Shown here: in pieces, positions 15,855 through 25,369 of the stretch | Layout of the letters: each line of letters opens with the position of its first letter | Position numbering within the stretch: the first letter of the stretch is position 1 | Assembly: GCF_000763945.1 (NCBI RefSeq) | Contig: NZ_JQFJ01000002.1 | Location: forward strand, 2,283,501-2,347,500 | DNA length: 64,000 nt | Reading direction: 5' to 3' | Origin: Sphingopyxis sp. MWB1 | GTDB taxonomy: Bacteria; Pseudomonadota; Alphaproteobacteria; Sphingomonadales; Sphingomonadaceae | The notes under the pieces: generated by a model | Told to the model about the DNA's origin: nothing | Database searches by the model: none | Seen by the model: only the letters and a program-made list of their open reading frames with translations | Made by a program: the position numbers and the translations under genes

Positions 15855-17123
15855 TCAGGCGGCGTCGCCGGCTTCCTTTGCTTTTTCGGCGTAAACCCGC
15901 ACGGGCTGCTTGCGCCCTTCGACGACATCCTTGTCGACGACGATTTCGGCGACATCGGCCAGGTCGGGCAGGTCGAACATGGTGTCGAGCAGAATCGCCT
16001 CGACAATGGAACGAAGCCCGCGCGCGCCGGTCTTGCGCTCGATCGCCTTTTTGGCGACCGCGATCAGCGCATCGTCGGTGAAGGTCAGCGTGACATCTTC
16101 GAGGTCGAACAATTTCTTATATTGTTTGACCAACGCATTTTTGGGCTCGCCCAAAATCTTGACCAGCGCATCGACGTCGAGATCCTCCAGCGTTGCAATG
16201 ACGGGAAGGCGGCCGACAAATTCGGGAATTAGCCCGAATTTAAGCAGATCCTCGGGTTCGATCTGTTTCAGCACTTCACCCGCACGGCGCTCGTCGGGGC
16301 CGGCGACATGCGCGCCGAAGCCGATCGACTTGCCCTGCAAACGGTCGCCGATGATCTTTTCGAGGCCGGCAAAGGCGCCGCCCGCGATGAACAGGATGTT
16401 GGTCGTATCGACCTGCAGAAATTCCTGCTGCGGATGCTTGCGCCCGCCCTGCGGTGGAACGCTGGCGGTGGTGCCTTCCATCAGCTTGAGCAGCGCCTGC
16501 TGTACGCCTTCGCCCGATACATCGCGGGTGATCGACGGATTTTCGGCCTTGCGGCTGATTTTGTCGATCTCGTCGATATAGACGATGCCGCGCTGCGCCT
16601 TTTCGACATTATAGTCGCTGGCCTGCAGCAGCTTCAGGATGATATTCTCGACATCCTCACCGACATAGCCCGCCTCGGTCAGCGTGGTGGCGTCGGCCAT
16701 GGTGAAGGGCACGTCGAGGAAACGCGCGAGTGTCTGCGCCAGCAACGTCTTGCCGCTGCCGGTCGGACCGACGAGCAGGATGTTCGATTTCGCCAGCTCG
16801 ACATCTTCACCGCGTCCCGAATTGGCGAGGCGCTTGTAATGATTATGGACCGCGACCGACAGCACGCGCTTGGCGGTGTTCTGCCCGATCACATAGCTGT
16901 CGAGATGCTGACAGATTTCGAGCGGGGTCGGCACCGCGCCATCCTTGCGCGCGGCGACGCCGCCCTTGATTTCCTCGCGGATGATGTCGTTGCACAGTTC
17001 GACGCATTCATCGCAGATGAAAACGGTCGGGCCGGCGATCAGCTTGCGGACTTCATGCTGCGACTTGCCGCAAAATGAGCAGTAAAGTGTGCTCTTGCTG
17101 TCGGAGCCAGAGAGCTTCGTCAT
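15855..17123 (-). CDS. clpX: ClpX, ATPase subunit of ClpXP protease
   Basis: ClpX (422 aa) is the hexameric AAA+ unfoldase that recognises substrates and feeds them to ClpP. The N-terminal C4 zinc-binding domain has Cys15, 18, 37 and 40 (CSFC and CDEC). Walker A GPTGSGKT is at 119-126 and Walker [10 protein letters not shown] at 181-189. The [15 protein letters not shown] start at 17123 has AGAAGGA upstream and matches the family length; the longer open frame is ignored. It lies 190 bp downstream of clpP on the same strand, in the usual order clpP-clpX, but lon does not follow. Confidence 0.98.
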   Translation of the reverse strand: MTKLSGSDSKSTLYCSFCGKSQHEVRKLIAGPTVFICDECVELCNDIIREEIKGGVAARKDGAVPTPLEICQHLDSYVIGQNTAKRVLSVAVHNHYKRLANSGRGEDVELAKSNILLVGPTGSGKTLLAQTLARFLDVPFTMADATTLTEAGYVGEDVENIILKLLQASDYNVEKAQRGIVYIDEIDKISRKAENPSITRDVSGEGVQQALLKLMEGTTASVPPQGGRKHPQQEFLQVDTTNILFIAGGAFAGLEKIIGDRLQGKSIGFGAHVAGPDERRAGEVLKQIEPEDLLKFGLIPEFVGRLPVIATLEDLDVDALVKILGEPKNALVKQYKKLFDLEDVTLTFTDDALIAVAKKAIERKTGARGLRSIVEAILLDTMFDLPDLADVAEIVVDKDVVEGRKQPVRVYAEKAKEAGDAA

Positions 17124-17312
17124 AAAATTCCTTCTGACGGCCACAAAAAAATGCCGTCGATCTATCCTAGCCCGCGATGACCCAAATACAATATGGCATT
17201 TGGGTGACATGGCGGCACTGTTCCGGTTAGCGACAGGAGGCAAAGGGCACTTCAACAAAAGCGGTTACCGGAACATTGCGGGGTTGCCGCGCGCCCTTGC
17301 ACCCGCACCCTG

Positions 17313-17972
17313 TTAAGGCGTGGGGCCTTCGCTCTGGTCGGCGGCCGAAGCGGCGCCTTCCCCGTCGGTCGCGCCCGGCCGGCGATCATAAACATGATCG
17401 ACAATGCCGAATGCCTTGGCCTCTTCGGCCTCAAGGAAGGTGTCGCGGTCCATCGCCTTTTCAATCTCTTTCAGGCTGCGGCCGGTATATTTGACATAGA
17501 GGTCATTCATCCGCCTCTTGATGCGGAGGATTTCCTTTGCCTGAATTTCAATGTCCGACGCCATGCCGCGCGCGCCGCCCGACGGCTGGTGGACCATGAC
17601 GCGCGCATTGGTGAGCGCGACGCGCATGCCAGGCTCGCCCGCTGCGAGCAGGAAGCTGCCCATCGACGCCGCCTGGCCGATGCACACCGTGCCGACGCGG
17701 GGGCGGATATATTGCATCGTGTCGTGGATCGCCATGCCCGCCGTCACGACCCCGCCCGGCGAGTTGATATACATGAAGATATCCTTCTTCGGATTTTCCG
17801 ATTCGAGGAATAAAAGCTGGGCGACGATCAGCGAGGCCATATTATCCTCGACCTGCCCCGTGACGAAAACGATCCGTTCGCGCAGCAGGCGGGAAAAAAT
17901 GTCAAAGCTGCGTTCGCCGCGGCTCGTCTGTTCGACGACTACGGGCACCAGGGCGGCTAGCGGATCCATCAT
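17313..17972 (-). CDS. clpP: ClpP, proteolytic subunit of Clp protease
   Basis: ClpP (about 219 aa) is the serine protease barrel degrading proteins unfolded by ClpX or ClpA. The triad is visible: Ser103 in [11 protein letters not shown], His128 in MVHQPSGG and an Asp near 175-177 in EKAMDRD. A 25-residue acidic, Ala-rich tail ([19 protein letters not shown]) extends beyond the usual end. The start is uncertain: GAAGGA lies 10 bases before the double ATG at 17972, giving [10 protein letters not shown]; an ATG at 17990 or a TTG at 18008 would add 6-12 residues. Confidence 0.96.
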   Translation of the reverse strand: MMDPLAALVPVVVEQTSRGERSFDIFSRLLRERIVFVTGQVEDNMASLIVAQLLFLESENPKKDIFMYINSPGGVVTAGMAIHDTMQYIRPRVGTVCIGQAASMGSFLLAAGEPGMRVALTNARVMVHQPSGGARGMASDIEIQAKEILRIKRRMNDLYVKYTGRSLKEIEKAMDRDTFLEAEEAKAFGIVDHVYDRRPGATDGEGAASAADQSEGPTP

Positions 17973-18038
17973 CTGAAATTCGTCCTTCATCTTGATATGC
18001 GCCGCCAAGGACTGACGGGCGAAGCGTTCCGTCGCTTT

Positions 18039-18067
18039 ACATCGGCGTCGAGCGCGCAGGTTTCAAG
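18039..18067 (-). promoter_or_regulatory. Candidate heat-shock (RpoH) promoter of clpP
   Basis: On the minus strand CTTG(AAA), 18 bases, then CCGATGT resemble the alphaproteobacterial sigma-32 pattern CTTG-N17/18-CYTATNT with one mismatch in the -10 part. Transcription would begin near 18030, giving a leader of about 60 nt. clpP is a classical heat-shock gene, which makes the match plausible but not proven. Confidence 0.4.
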
Positions 18068-18069
18068 GG

Positions 18070-18089
18070 GAAAACGGCTCCGAAGCCGT
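18070..18089 (-). terminator. Short terminator-like hairpin after fdxA
   Basis: ACGGCT-CCGA-AGCCGT, a 6-bp stem with tetraloop. On the minus strand it is followed by TTTTCCCC. It lies just upstream of the candidate clpP promoter and would separate fdxA from clpP. Confidence 0.45.
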
Positions 18090-18195
18090 CCCTTTGCAGC
18101 CTGAATGACAGCGTTAACCACAGCCCGGGCGCTGCCCGCGCATTGTGCACAGGCGCGGCAACCCTTCCGGGGCGCGTGCGGCCAGAAGGCGTGGT

Positions 18196-18534
18196 TCAGT
18201 CGCCTTGGCCGGGTTCGGGCGAGAAGAATTTATCGAACTTGTCGTCGACACCCTTAAATTCATCGGCGTCGGTGGGGCTGTCCTTCTTGACCGTGATATT
18301 CGGCCATTCGGCGCTGAATTTGGTGTTCAGCTCCAGCCATTTTTCCAGCCCGCTTTCGGTGTCGGGCAAAATCGCTTCGGCGGGGCATTCGGGCTCGCAC
18401 ACGCCGCAGTCGATGCATTCACTGGGATTGATGACGAGCATATTCTCGCCCTCGTAAAAACAGTCGACGGGGCAAACCTCGACGCAGTCCATATATTTGC
18501 ACCGGATGCATGCGTCGGTGACAACATAGGTCAT
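18196..18534 (-). CDS. fdxA: Seven-iron ferredoxin FdxA
   Basis: FdxA (112 aa) is a small cytosolic electron carrier with one [3Fe-4S] and one [4Fe-4S] cluster. The N-terminal part has [21 protein letters not shown], and [16 protein letters not shown] is the second cluster motif; the C-terminal half is the usual acidic, helix-rich extension. The order helicase, S4 protein, FdxA on one strand is common in alphaproteobacteria. There a carD-type regulator often follows fdxA; here the next gene is clpP. The redox partner is unknown. Confidence 0.94.
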   Translation of the reverse strand: MTYVVTDACIRCKYMDCVEVCPVDCFYEGENMLVINPSECIDCGVCEPECPAEAILPDTESGLEKWLELNTKFSAEWPNITVKKDSPTDADEFKGVDDKFDKFFSPEPGQGD

Positions 18535-18698
18535 GGGTTTTCAGCTCCCTTCGAAGGCGGCGACCCGCCGCATATTCCTAATTGGCCTGCCTCTATGCCG
18601 CGCAAAGGCGGCACGTCAACGGTTTCGGACAGTTGCGAATCACTCTCACTGTCCGCCGCTGCTCTAGCGAGGCTGGCGAGCGCCGGGGAGGCAGCTTT

Positions 18699-19037
18699 TC
18701 AACGGACAGACAAAGCGCAGCTTGCCGCGCTTTGCTTAGTCGGCTGGGCTGCTCCTTCACCTTCGATCAGCCTTTTGTAGCAGGCGCGCGCCTCAGGCGG
18801 TGGCCCGCGCCGCAGGGGGAGAGAAAGCAGCCGGATCACTTCGATTCGCTCATCCAGCGGCAAAACCAGCGTCTGGCCGCAATGGACCGCACAAGAAGCG
18901 CGCGTCACGCGCCGTCCGTCCAGCCGGATATGCCCAGCGGCGATCATGGCCTGCGCGCGGCTGCGCGACCGAGCAAAGCGTAAAAACCAAAGCAGCTTGT
19001 CGAGCCGGATCGTCTCGGCCGCGCGCTTTGGGGTCAT
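18699..19037 (-). CDS. S4-domain RNA-binding protein (Hsp15-like)
   Basis: A 112-aa protein with an S4 fold at residues 9-60: IRLDKLLWFLRFARSRSRAQ, AGHIRLDGRRVTRASCAVHCG, LPLDERIEV. This resembles E. coli Hsp15 (HslR), which binds 50S subunits carrying stalled nascent chains, and similar RNA-binding proteins. The C-terminal 40 residues are basic and then low complexity. The ATG at 19037 overlaps the TGA of the helicase gene by ATGA, so the two are translationally coupled and may act on the same RNA. Confidence 0.85.
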   Translation of the reverse strand: MTPKRAAETIRLDKLLWFLRFARSRSRAQAMIAAGHIRLDGRRVTRASCAVHCGQTLVLPLDERIEVIRLLSLPLRRGPPPEARACYKRLIEGEGAAQPTKQSAASCALSVR

Positions 19038-21865
19038 CCGTCCTTGCGTCCTTGCGCCAAAAGCTTGTCGAGCCCGGCAAAGGGGCTGTGGGGTGAGGGG
19101 GCGCGTCGTTGCGCGCCGCGCGCTGCGCGCGTTGCGCCGGCGGGCTCCAATGCCGGATTGTTTCGGCGGTTGGGTTTGCCTCCGCCCTTGCTGCTCCCGT
19201 TCCCGCGTCCCTTGGCTTCGCCATTGCCTTTGGCCTTGACGCTGCCGCCGCTCGCTTGGGCGCGGCCCTCGTTGTCCGCCTGCGACTGCGATTGGCGATG
19301 CTTGGAATGCGGGCGTTTGCGACGCCCTTTGTCGCGCTTTTTCAGCCCGGCCCAGCGCCAGCGTTCGAGCAAGGGGTCGCCGACGGCGCGAAAGCCAAAG
19401 GCTTGCAACAGCGCGCGGCGCGTTTCCTCGTCGAGGCCCAGCGACGTGGCGAGCGCCGGGTCGATGGCAAAACCGGGCGGATCGGCGACGCATATGGCGT
19501 CGGGGGTTTCGGCTTCCGCGCCTTGCTCCTCTTCCTGCTGCGCGTCGCCTGCCACCGGCGCGGTGGGCGGGGCGGCTGCCTGCATGCGCGCGGCATGCGC
19601 CTGACGCGCCAGCTTTTCGGCCATGTCGATACGTAGCCAGCCCGAGGCACAGCGGCGAAAGCCTGCAATTTCCAGCCCGGCAGGCAGGCCCGCCTTTTGC
19701 AGCACCGCGCCATGCGGGGGCAGGGGAGGCAGCGGCGCCGCCTGCTGTGCCGCGATCAGCGCGGCGCGCCAGCGCACCGCTTCGGGCTTCAAAAGCTGCG
19801 GGTGGAAAATATCGAGCGATCCGATGGTGAGGCCCAGCTTGCGAAGCTGCGGCCGTTCCTCCGCCGTGATCGCCTGCAGTTGGTCGTTGACCGATGCGCG
19901 TGCGATACTCCCGCCGCCATCGACCAATGCCGCCAGCAGCGCGCGAATGCGCGGCGGGGTGAACAAATCGCTGGCGGCGGCCCCCATGGCAGCGAGGGGC
20001 GCGGCGTGACGGGCCAATTGGTCGGCGACAAAGCGGTGGAGCCGTTCGGTCATCGCCTGCACCTGCGGCGGGTCGAGCCGGCGCAGCGTGGCATCGACCT
20101 GAATTGCGGGCTGCACCAGCGACGATCCCTTGCACAGCGTCGCCACCACCTGACCCCTCCAGCCGAGGCGCGGCGCTTCGTCCGCTTCGCTGATCAGCGC
20201 CAGGCCGCTGCCGTCATCTTCGGCCAGCGCCGCCGCCCGGCGGGAAAGCTCACCTTGCAAATGCCGCTCCGCCGCAGCGAGTAACAGCTTATGGTCGCTC
20301 GCCCGCGCCACCGGATCGACGCGGAACTGAAAGCCGTGCAGCGTTCCGATCGCTTCGCCATCGACCGCGACCGTGCCGTCGGCGGCAACCGCGACGGGAA
20401 GCGCGGCGCGCTTTTGTCCGGCATCGCGCAGCAACAGCGCCAGGCGGCGGTCGACGAAACGCTGCGACAAGGCGGCGTGCAGCGCGTCGGACAATCTGGA
20501 TTCGAGCGCCTGCGTTTCCTCGGCCCAGCCCGCCGCGCCCGCGATCCAGTCGCCGCGCTGGGCGATGAAACAGAGCGTGCGGACGGCGGCGATGCGGCTT
20601 GCGAGCTGGTCAATATCGCCTTCCATCGCGTTCAGCTTCGCCAGGCGGCGGGCGAACCAGTCGGGGTCGATCATCCCGTCGCCCGCGGTGCGCCATTGCC
20701 AGAGCTTCAACACGGTGCGGCTGTGATGTTCGGCGCCCAATTGTTCGAAATCGGGCAGGCCGCACACGTCCCACAGGCGCCGGACCGCTTCGGCATCGCG
20801 GTCGCGCGCGCGCACCGTCATATCGCCTGCCAGATGCTTGAGCACCGCGAGGTCGACCGCTTCGGGCGCGGGACGCAGCGCCTCATGCGCGGGCGGCCGC
20901 GCAAGGTCGGCAAGCAACGTGTCGAGCGTGGCGAAATCGGGGGTGGGATTGCGCCAGAAGAAGCTGTGAAGCGGCGGAAAATGATGCCCCTCGATGGCAT
21001 GAATTTCCTCGGGCGTGAAGCCGCTCTGCGGCGTGCCGACGGTGCCGAAACTGCCGTCCTGCTGGTGCCTTCCTGCGCGCCCCGCAATCTGCGCCATTTC
21101 AGCCACGGTCAGGCGCCGGACGCGCCGTCCGTCGAACTTTTGCAGGCTGGCAAAGGCGACATGGCGGACATTCAGGTTCAGCCCCATGCCGATAGCGTCG
21201 GTGGCGACGAGATAATCGACCTCGCCCGCTTCGAACATCGCGACCTGCGCGTTGCGTGTCTTGGGGCTGAGCGCCCCCATCACCACCGCCGCGCCGCCGG
21301 AAAAGCGGCGCAGCATTTCGGCGATGGCGTAAACTTCCTCGGCGGAAAAGGCGACAATGGCTGAGCGTTTGGGCAGGCGCGACAATTTGGAGGCCCCGGC
21401 ATAGCTCAGCGTCGAGAAACGCGGGCGGGTGACAATCTCCGCCTCGGGCACCAGATCGCGCACCAGCCGGGCGGCGCTCGCCGATCCCAGGATCATCGTT
21501 TCCTCACGCCCGCGCGCGCGCAGGATGCGGTCGGTAAAGACATGCCCGCGTTCGGGGTCGATGCCGAGCTGTGCTTCGTCGATCCCGACAAAGGCGACGT
21601 CGCGCTCGATCGGCAGCGCCTCCATCGTGCCTAACAGATAGCGCGCGTCGGGCGGGATGATTCGTTCCTCGCCCGTTACCAGCGCCACCGCGTTTGCGCC
21701 CTTGATCGCTACGACCCGATCATAAACCTCGCGCGCCAAAAGGCGCAGCGGAAAGCCGATCATGCCACTGGCGTGCGCCGTCAGCCGTTCGACCGCCAAA
21801 TGGGTTTTGCCGGTGTTGGTGGGGCCAAGGACAGCCTTGACCAGATGGGAAGAGGATGGCGCCAT
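19034..21865 (-). CDS. SUV3-like superfamily II RNA helicase
   Basis: A 943-aa RNA helicase related to mitochondrial SUV3. Walker A GPTNTGKTH is at residues 14-22, the DEAQ box at 96-99 (FVGIDEAQLG), and the C-terminal motor motifs are ATDAIGMGLN and QIAGRAGR. A long helical middle follows. The last 110 residues are basic, Gly/Ser/Asn-rich low complexity, probably an RNA-binding tail, which is characteristic of alphaproteobacterial members. I start at 21865, where the helicase fold begins; an ATG at 21976 would add 37 non-conserved residues. It is divergent from an M23 peptidase gene. Confidence 0.88.
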   Translation of the reverse strand: MAPSSSHLVKAVLGPTNTGKTHLAVERLTAHASGMIGFPLRLLAREVYDRVVAIKGANAVALVTGEERIIPPDARYLLGTMEALPIERDVAFVGIDEAQLGIDPERGHVFTDRILRARGREETMILGSASAARLVRDLVPEAEIVTRPRFSTLSYAGASKLSRLPKRSAIVAFSAEEVYAIAEMLRRFSGGAAVVMGALSPKTRNAQVAMFEAGEVDYLVATDAIGMGLNLNVRHVAFASLQKFDGRRVRRLTVAEMAQIAGRAGRHQQDGSFGTVGTPQSGFTPEEIHAIEGHHFPPLHSFFWRNPTPDFATLDTLLADLARPPAHEALRPAPEAVDLAVLKHLAGDMTVRARDRDAEAVRRLWDVCGLPDFEQLGAEHHSRTVLKLWQWRTAGDGMIDPDWFARRLAKLNAMEGDIDQLASRIAAVRTLCFIAQRGDWIAGAAGWAEETQALESRLSDALHAALSQRFVDRRLALLLRDAGQKRAALPVAVAADGTVAVDGEAIGTLHGFQFRVDPVARASDHKLLLAAAERHLQGELSRRAAALAEDDGSGLALISEADEAPRLGWRGQVVATLCKGSSLVQPAIQVDATLRRLDPPQVQAMTERLHRFVADQLARHAAPLAAMGAAASDLFTPPRIRALLAALVDGGGSIARASVNDQLQAITAEERPQLRKLGLTIGSLDIFHPQLLKPEAVRWRAALIAAQQAAPLPPLPPHGAVLQKAGLPAGLEIAGFRRCASGWLRIDMAEKLARQAHAARMQAAAPPTAPVAGDAQQEEEQGAEAETPDAICVADPPGFAIDPALATSLGLDEETRRALLQAFGFRAVGDPLLERWRWAGLKKRDKGRRKRPHSKHRQSQSQADNEGRAQASGGSVKAKGNGEAKGRGNGSSKGGGKPNRRNNPALEPAGATRAARGAQRRAPSPHSPFAGLDKLLAQGRKDG

Positions 21866-22132
21866 TGTCTTTGGCGCTACGCTGGCATGGGCTGCGCCGC
21901 CGCGCAACAGCCTATCGCCGCGAAATGGAGGGATGGCGTCTTTTCCTTGCCTGCGTTCCGTCCGTTCCACGTCCATGCCACATCATATCCTGATGAGGCC
22001 ACGTTTTGCCGCAAGGGGCCGCCGCAGCGCAGCCGTTAAATTGACTTTAAGGGCCTTTGTTTACAGACAGGCAGGACGATTAATGTCGAGCGTCCGGCCA
22101 AAGCTTGGGACCGGCCGAGCGGGGGTTGCATC

Positions 22133-23728
22133 TTGTTTCAACGCCATGAGCCCATAGCGGGGATGTCTGGCAATGCGGCGGCGCTTGCGCTTTCGCAGGC
22201 AATTGGGGCGCAGGCAATTGGCCTGCAACCCGGCGATGCCGCGCCCGCCGACGCCGCGCCGACATGGCGCGACCGGCTCGCCAGCCTCGATCTCGTTCCT
22301 GACCTTGGCGATAATATCGGGTCCGCCGAATGGTGGCGCGGGCTTGCCACGCTGACTTTGCTGTGCGGGTCGGCGATTGCGACTTTCCCCGGCATGAAGC
22401 CGCTCCAAATCGGCGGCGCGCCTGTGCTTGATGCCGCCGATTTCAACGAAGCGCGCGCGCAGATGATCGTTCCGCTTGCCTTCGGCGGCGACAGCGGGCG
22501 GCATATGGCGGCGACCGATGCCGTGCGCCCGCTCACCAGCACGCCGGAACGCCCGCAGATCGAACTCACCGCCACCCTGGCGCGCGGCGACAGCTTTGCG
22601 CGCCTGCTCGAACGCTCGGGCGTCGGGCGCGACGAGGCGCGGCTGCTCGCCGATCAGGTCGGATCCGCGGTGCCGCTTGGCGATATTGCGCCGGGAACGC
22701 GCGTCAATCTGGTGCTCGGTCGCCGCGCCGCGCGCACCATGCCGCGCCCGGTCGAGGCGCTGGCGATGCGTGCGCGCTTTGACCTTCGGATCGAGATAGA
22801 GCGGATCGACGGGCGGCTGGTGATGCGCCGCATTCCCATCGCTGTTGATACCACCCCGCTGCGCATTCGCGGCCGGGTGGGTGACAGCCTTTACCGCGCG
22901 GCGCGCGCGGCCGGGGCGCCGCCCGAGGCGATCCAGGCCTATTTGCGCGTCATCAGCAAGCAAATCTCGGTCGGCCGCGATATCCGCGCGTCGGATGAAT
23001 TTGACATCATCGTCGATTATCGCCGCGCCGAAACGGGGGAGAGCGAGACGGGCAAGCTGCTCTACGCCGGCCTGATCCGCGACGGAAAGTCCAAGCTGTC
23101 GATGCTCGAATGGACCAAGGACGGGCGCCGGCAATGGTTCGAAGCCTCAGGCGTCGGGCAGCAGCGCGGCGGCATGGTCCGGCCGACCAATGGCCGCGTC
23201 ACCTCCACCTATGGCATGCGCCGCCATCCGATTTTGGGCTATCGCCGGATGCACAGCGGCATTGATTTTGGCGGCGGCTATGGCGCGCCCATTTACGCCG
23301 TCACCGACGGCACCGTCGCCATGGCGGGTCGCAACGGCGGCTATGGCAATTATGTCCGGCTGAACCATGGCGGCGGCCTTGGCACCGGCTATGGTCATAT
23401 GAGCCGCATCGCGGTGCGCGCGGGCCAGCGGGTCAGCCGGGGGCAGGTGATCGGCTATATCGGTTCGACCGGCCTGTCGACCGGGCCGCATCTGCATTAT
23501 GAACTTTATCGCAACGGCCGCGCGGTGAACCCCTCCTCGGTCAGCTTTGTCACCCGCGCCCAGCTTGAAGGGCGTGAGCTTTCCGCCTTCCGCGCGCGCA
23601 TCCGCACCCTCACCGCCATCGCTCCCGGCGCGGCGCTGAAACCCATTGCGCCCAAACAGGCCGAAACCCCGATGCTCGGCTCGCTCGCCGATGTCGCGGC
23701 CAAGCGGGCCGAGGGCTCGGCTCCCTGA
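22133..23728 (+). CDS. M23-family metallopeptidase with N-terminal membrane anchor
   Basis: A 531-aa peptidoglycan endopeptidase candidate. After a cytoplasmic stretch, one hydrophobic helix (residues about 70-88, GLATLTLLCGSAIATF) places the rest in the periplasm. A LysM/OapA-like region (LARGDSFARLLERSGV) precedes the lysostaphin-type domain, with zinc ligands in HSGIDFG (His about 374, Asp about 378) and HLHYE (453-457); a second candidate histidine lies in TGYGHMS. All catalytic residues are present, so it should be active rather than an EnvC-type activator. The TTG start follows GGGGG; an ATG at 22163 is the alternative. Confidence 0.88.
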   Translation: MFQRHEPIAGMSGNAAALALSQAIGAQAIGLQPGDAAPADAAPTWRDRLASLDLVPDLGDNIGSAEWWRGLATLTLLCGSAIATFPGMKPLQIGGAPVLDAADFNEARAQMIVPLAFGGDSGRHMAATDAVRPLTSTPERPQIELTATLARGDSFARLLERSGVGRDEARLLADQVGSAVPLGDIAPGTRVNLVLGRRAARTMPRPVEALAMRARFDLRIEIERIDGRLVMRRIPIAVDTTPLRIRGRVGDSLYRAARAAGAPPEAIQAYLRVISKQISVGRDIRASDEFDIIVDYRRAETGESETGKLLYAGLIRDGKSKLSMLEWTKDGRRQWFEASGVGQQRGGMVRPTNGRVTSTYGMRRHPILGYRRMHSGIDFGGGYGAPIYAVTDGTVAMAGRNGGYGNYVRLNHGGGLGTGYGHMSRIAVRAGQRVSRGQVIGYIGSTGLSTGPHLHYELYRNGRAVNPSSVSFVTRAQLEGRELSAFRARIRTLTAIAPGAALKPIAPKQAETPMLGSLADVAAKRAEGSAP

Positions 23729-23834
23729 GCCAGGGGCGCCGCGACCCCAAGGCCAAGGCCCGCCCGCACCGCCCGGACCCACCCACCGCCATTATCCATT
23801 TGCCCGGCGGCGAAGCGCGGCTATGCACGGGGCC

Positions 23835-24833
23835 ATGACTCACGCCGCTTTCCCCGCGCTGCGCCTGCGCCGCACCCGCCGCACCGGCTGGAGCCGCGCC
23901 ATGGTGCGCGAAACCCATTTGTCGCCCGCCAATCTGATCTGGCCCTTGTTCATCTGTGCGGGTGAGGGGGAGGAACAGCCCGTCGCCAGCCTGCCCGGCG
24001 TGTCGCGCTGGTCGGTCGATCTTGCGGTTGCGCGCGCGCGCGAAGCGGTGGCGGCGGGCATCCCCTGCCTTGCGCTTTTTCCCTATACGCAGGCCGATCG
24101 GCGCAGCGACGACGGGGCAGAGGCGCTCCACCCCGACAATCTGATGTGCCGCGCGGTTGCCGCGATCAAGGATGCGCTGGGCGATGACATCGGCGTGCTC
24201 ACCGACGTCGCGCTCGACCCCTATACCAGTCACGGGCAGGACGGGCTGCTGGACGAGCGCGGCTATGTGCTCAATGACGAAACCGTCGAAGTGCTGGTTG
24301 GACAGGCGCTGAACCAGGCGCGCGCGGGCGCCGATATTATCGCGCCCAGCGACATGATGGACGGGCGCGTCGGCGCGATCCGCGCCGCGCTGGAAGCCGA
24401 AGGCTTCGGCCATGTCCAGATCATGTCCTATGCCGCCAAATATGCCTCGGCCTTTTACGGGCCGTTCCGCGACGCCGTTGGCTCGCGCGGCCTCCTGAAG
24501 GGCGACAAGAAAAGCTATCAGATGGACCCCGCCAATGCCGAAGAGGCGCTGCGCGAGGTTGAGCAGGATCTGGCCGAAGGCGCTGACAGCGTGATGGTCA
24601 AGCCCGGCCTGCCCTATCTCGACATCGTCCGCGCGGTGAAGGAGGCCTTCGCCGTTCCCGTTTATGCCTATCAGGTATCGGGCGAATATGCGATGATCGA
24701 GGCGGCCGCCGCGGCGGGCGCGGGCGACCGCGACGCGCTGGTGCTCGAAACCCTGCTCGGCTTCCGGCGCGCGGGCGCGTCCGGGGTGCTGACCTATCAC
24801 GCGCTCCACGCGGCGCGGCTTCTCGGCGCATGA
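23835..24833 (+). CDS. hemB: Delta-aminolevulinic acid dehydratase (porphobilinogen synthase)
   Basis: HemB (332 aa) condenses two 5-aminolevulinate molecules to porphobilinogen in heme synthesis. The Schiff-base lysines are in MSYAAKYASAFYGPF and VMVKPGLPYLD. In the metal site the cysteines of the zinc enzymes are replaced: DVALDPYTSHGQDG has Ala/Asp/Asp, the pattern of magnesium-dependent HemB. The ATG at 23835 is chosen; an ATG four codons upstream is equally possible. Its stop overlaps the next gene by ATGA. Confidence 0.97.
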   Translation: MTHAAFPALRLRRTRRTGWSRAMVRETHLSPANLIWPLFICAGEGEEQPVASLPGVSRWSVDLAVARAREAVAAGIPCLALFPYTQADRRSDDGAEALHPDNLMCRAVAAIKDALGDDIGVLTDVALDPYTSHGQDGLLDERGYVLNDETVEVLVGQALNQARAGADIIAPSDMMDGRVGAIRAALEAEGFGHVQIMSYAAKYASAFYGPFRDAVGSRGLLKGDKKSYQMDPANAEEALREVEQDLAEGADSVMVKPGLPYLDIVRAVKEAFAVPVYAYQVSGEYAMIEAAAAAGAGDRDALVLETLLGFRRAGASGVLTYHALHAARLLGA

Positions 24834-25369
24834 TCGAAAGCGAGCGGCTGCTGCTGCGTCCATGGAGCGACGCCGATGCTGCGCCCTTTCAGGCGATTTG
24901 CAGCGACCCCGCCGTCATGGCGACGCTCGGCCCGCCGCTCGACCTTGCCCAGACGCAAGCGCTGATCGACCGGATGCGCGGCATCATGGCCGAACATGGC
25001 CATTGCTTCTGGGCGCTGGAGCGACGCGACGATGCCCGCCTGATCGGCTGGTGCGGGATCATTCGCGGCAGCGCCGGACCTGTCGCGGGCAAGGCGGAAA
25101 TCGGTTGGCGGCTTGCGAGCGACTGCTGGGGCGCGGGCTATGCGACCGAAGCCGCCAGGGCCGCAGTCGCATGGGCGTTCGACAGTCTGGATGACGATGC
25201 CCTGTGGGCGATCACCTGGCGCGGCAATGTCCGCAGCCGTGCCGTCATGGAGCGGCTGGGCATGCAATATCAGGCGGGGCTTGATTTCGATCATCCCAAG
25301 CTGTCGGAAGGCGATGCTTTGCGCCCCCATGTCACCTATGCCCTGCCGCGCTCGACATGGGATTGTTGA
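24830..25369 (+). CDS. GNAT-family N-acetyltransferase
   Basis: A 179-aa GNAT protein of the RimJ/RimL group, probably acetylating an amino group on a small molecule or protein; the substrate is unknown. It opens MIESERLLLRPWSDADAAPF, and motif A is EIGWRLASDCWGAGYATEAA, followed by GNVRSRAVMERLGMQ. ATGA overlap with hemB couples their translation, and its own stop overlaps the following start (TGATG). The chain of overlaps suggests an operon hemB, GNAT, MFS fusion, carbonic anhydrase. Confidence 0.86.
   Translation: MIESERLLLRPWSDADAAPFQAICSDPAVMATLGPPLDLAQTQALIDRMRGIMAEHGHCFWALERRDDARLIGWCGIIRGSAGPVAGKAEIGWRLASDCWGAGYATEAARAAVAWAFDSLDDDALWAITWRGNVRSRAVMERLGMQYQAGLDFDHPKLSEGDALRPHVTYALPRSTWDC

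Noticed and set aside
21866-21976. 37-residue extension of the helicase
   Set aside because: The sequence looks like translated non-coding DNA, and the helicase fold begins right after the Met at 21865. Kept only as an alternative start.
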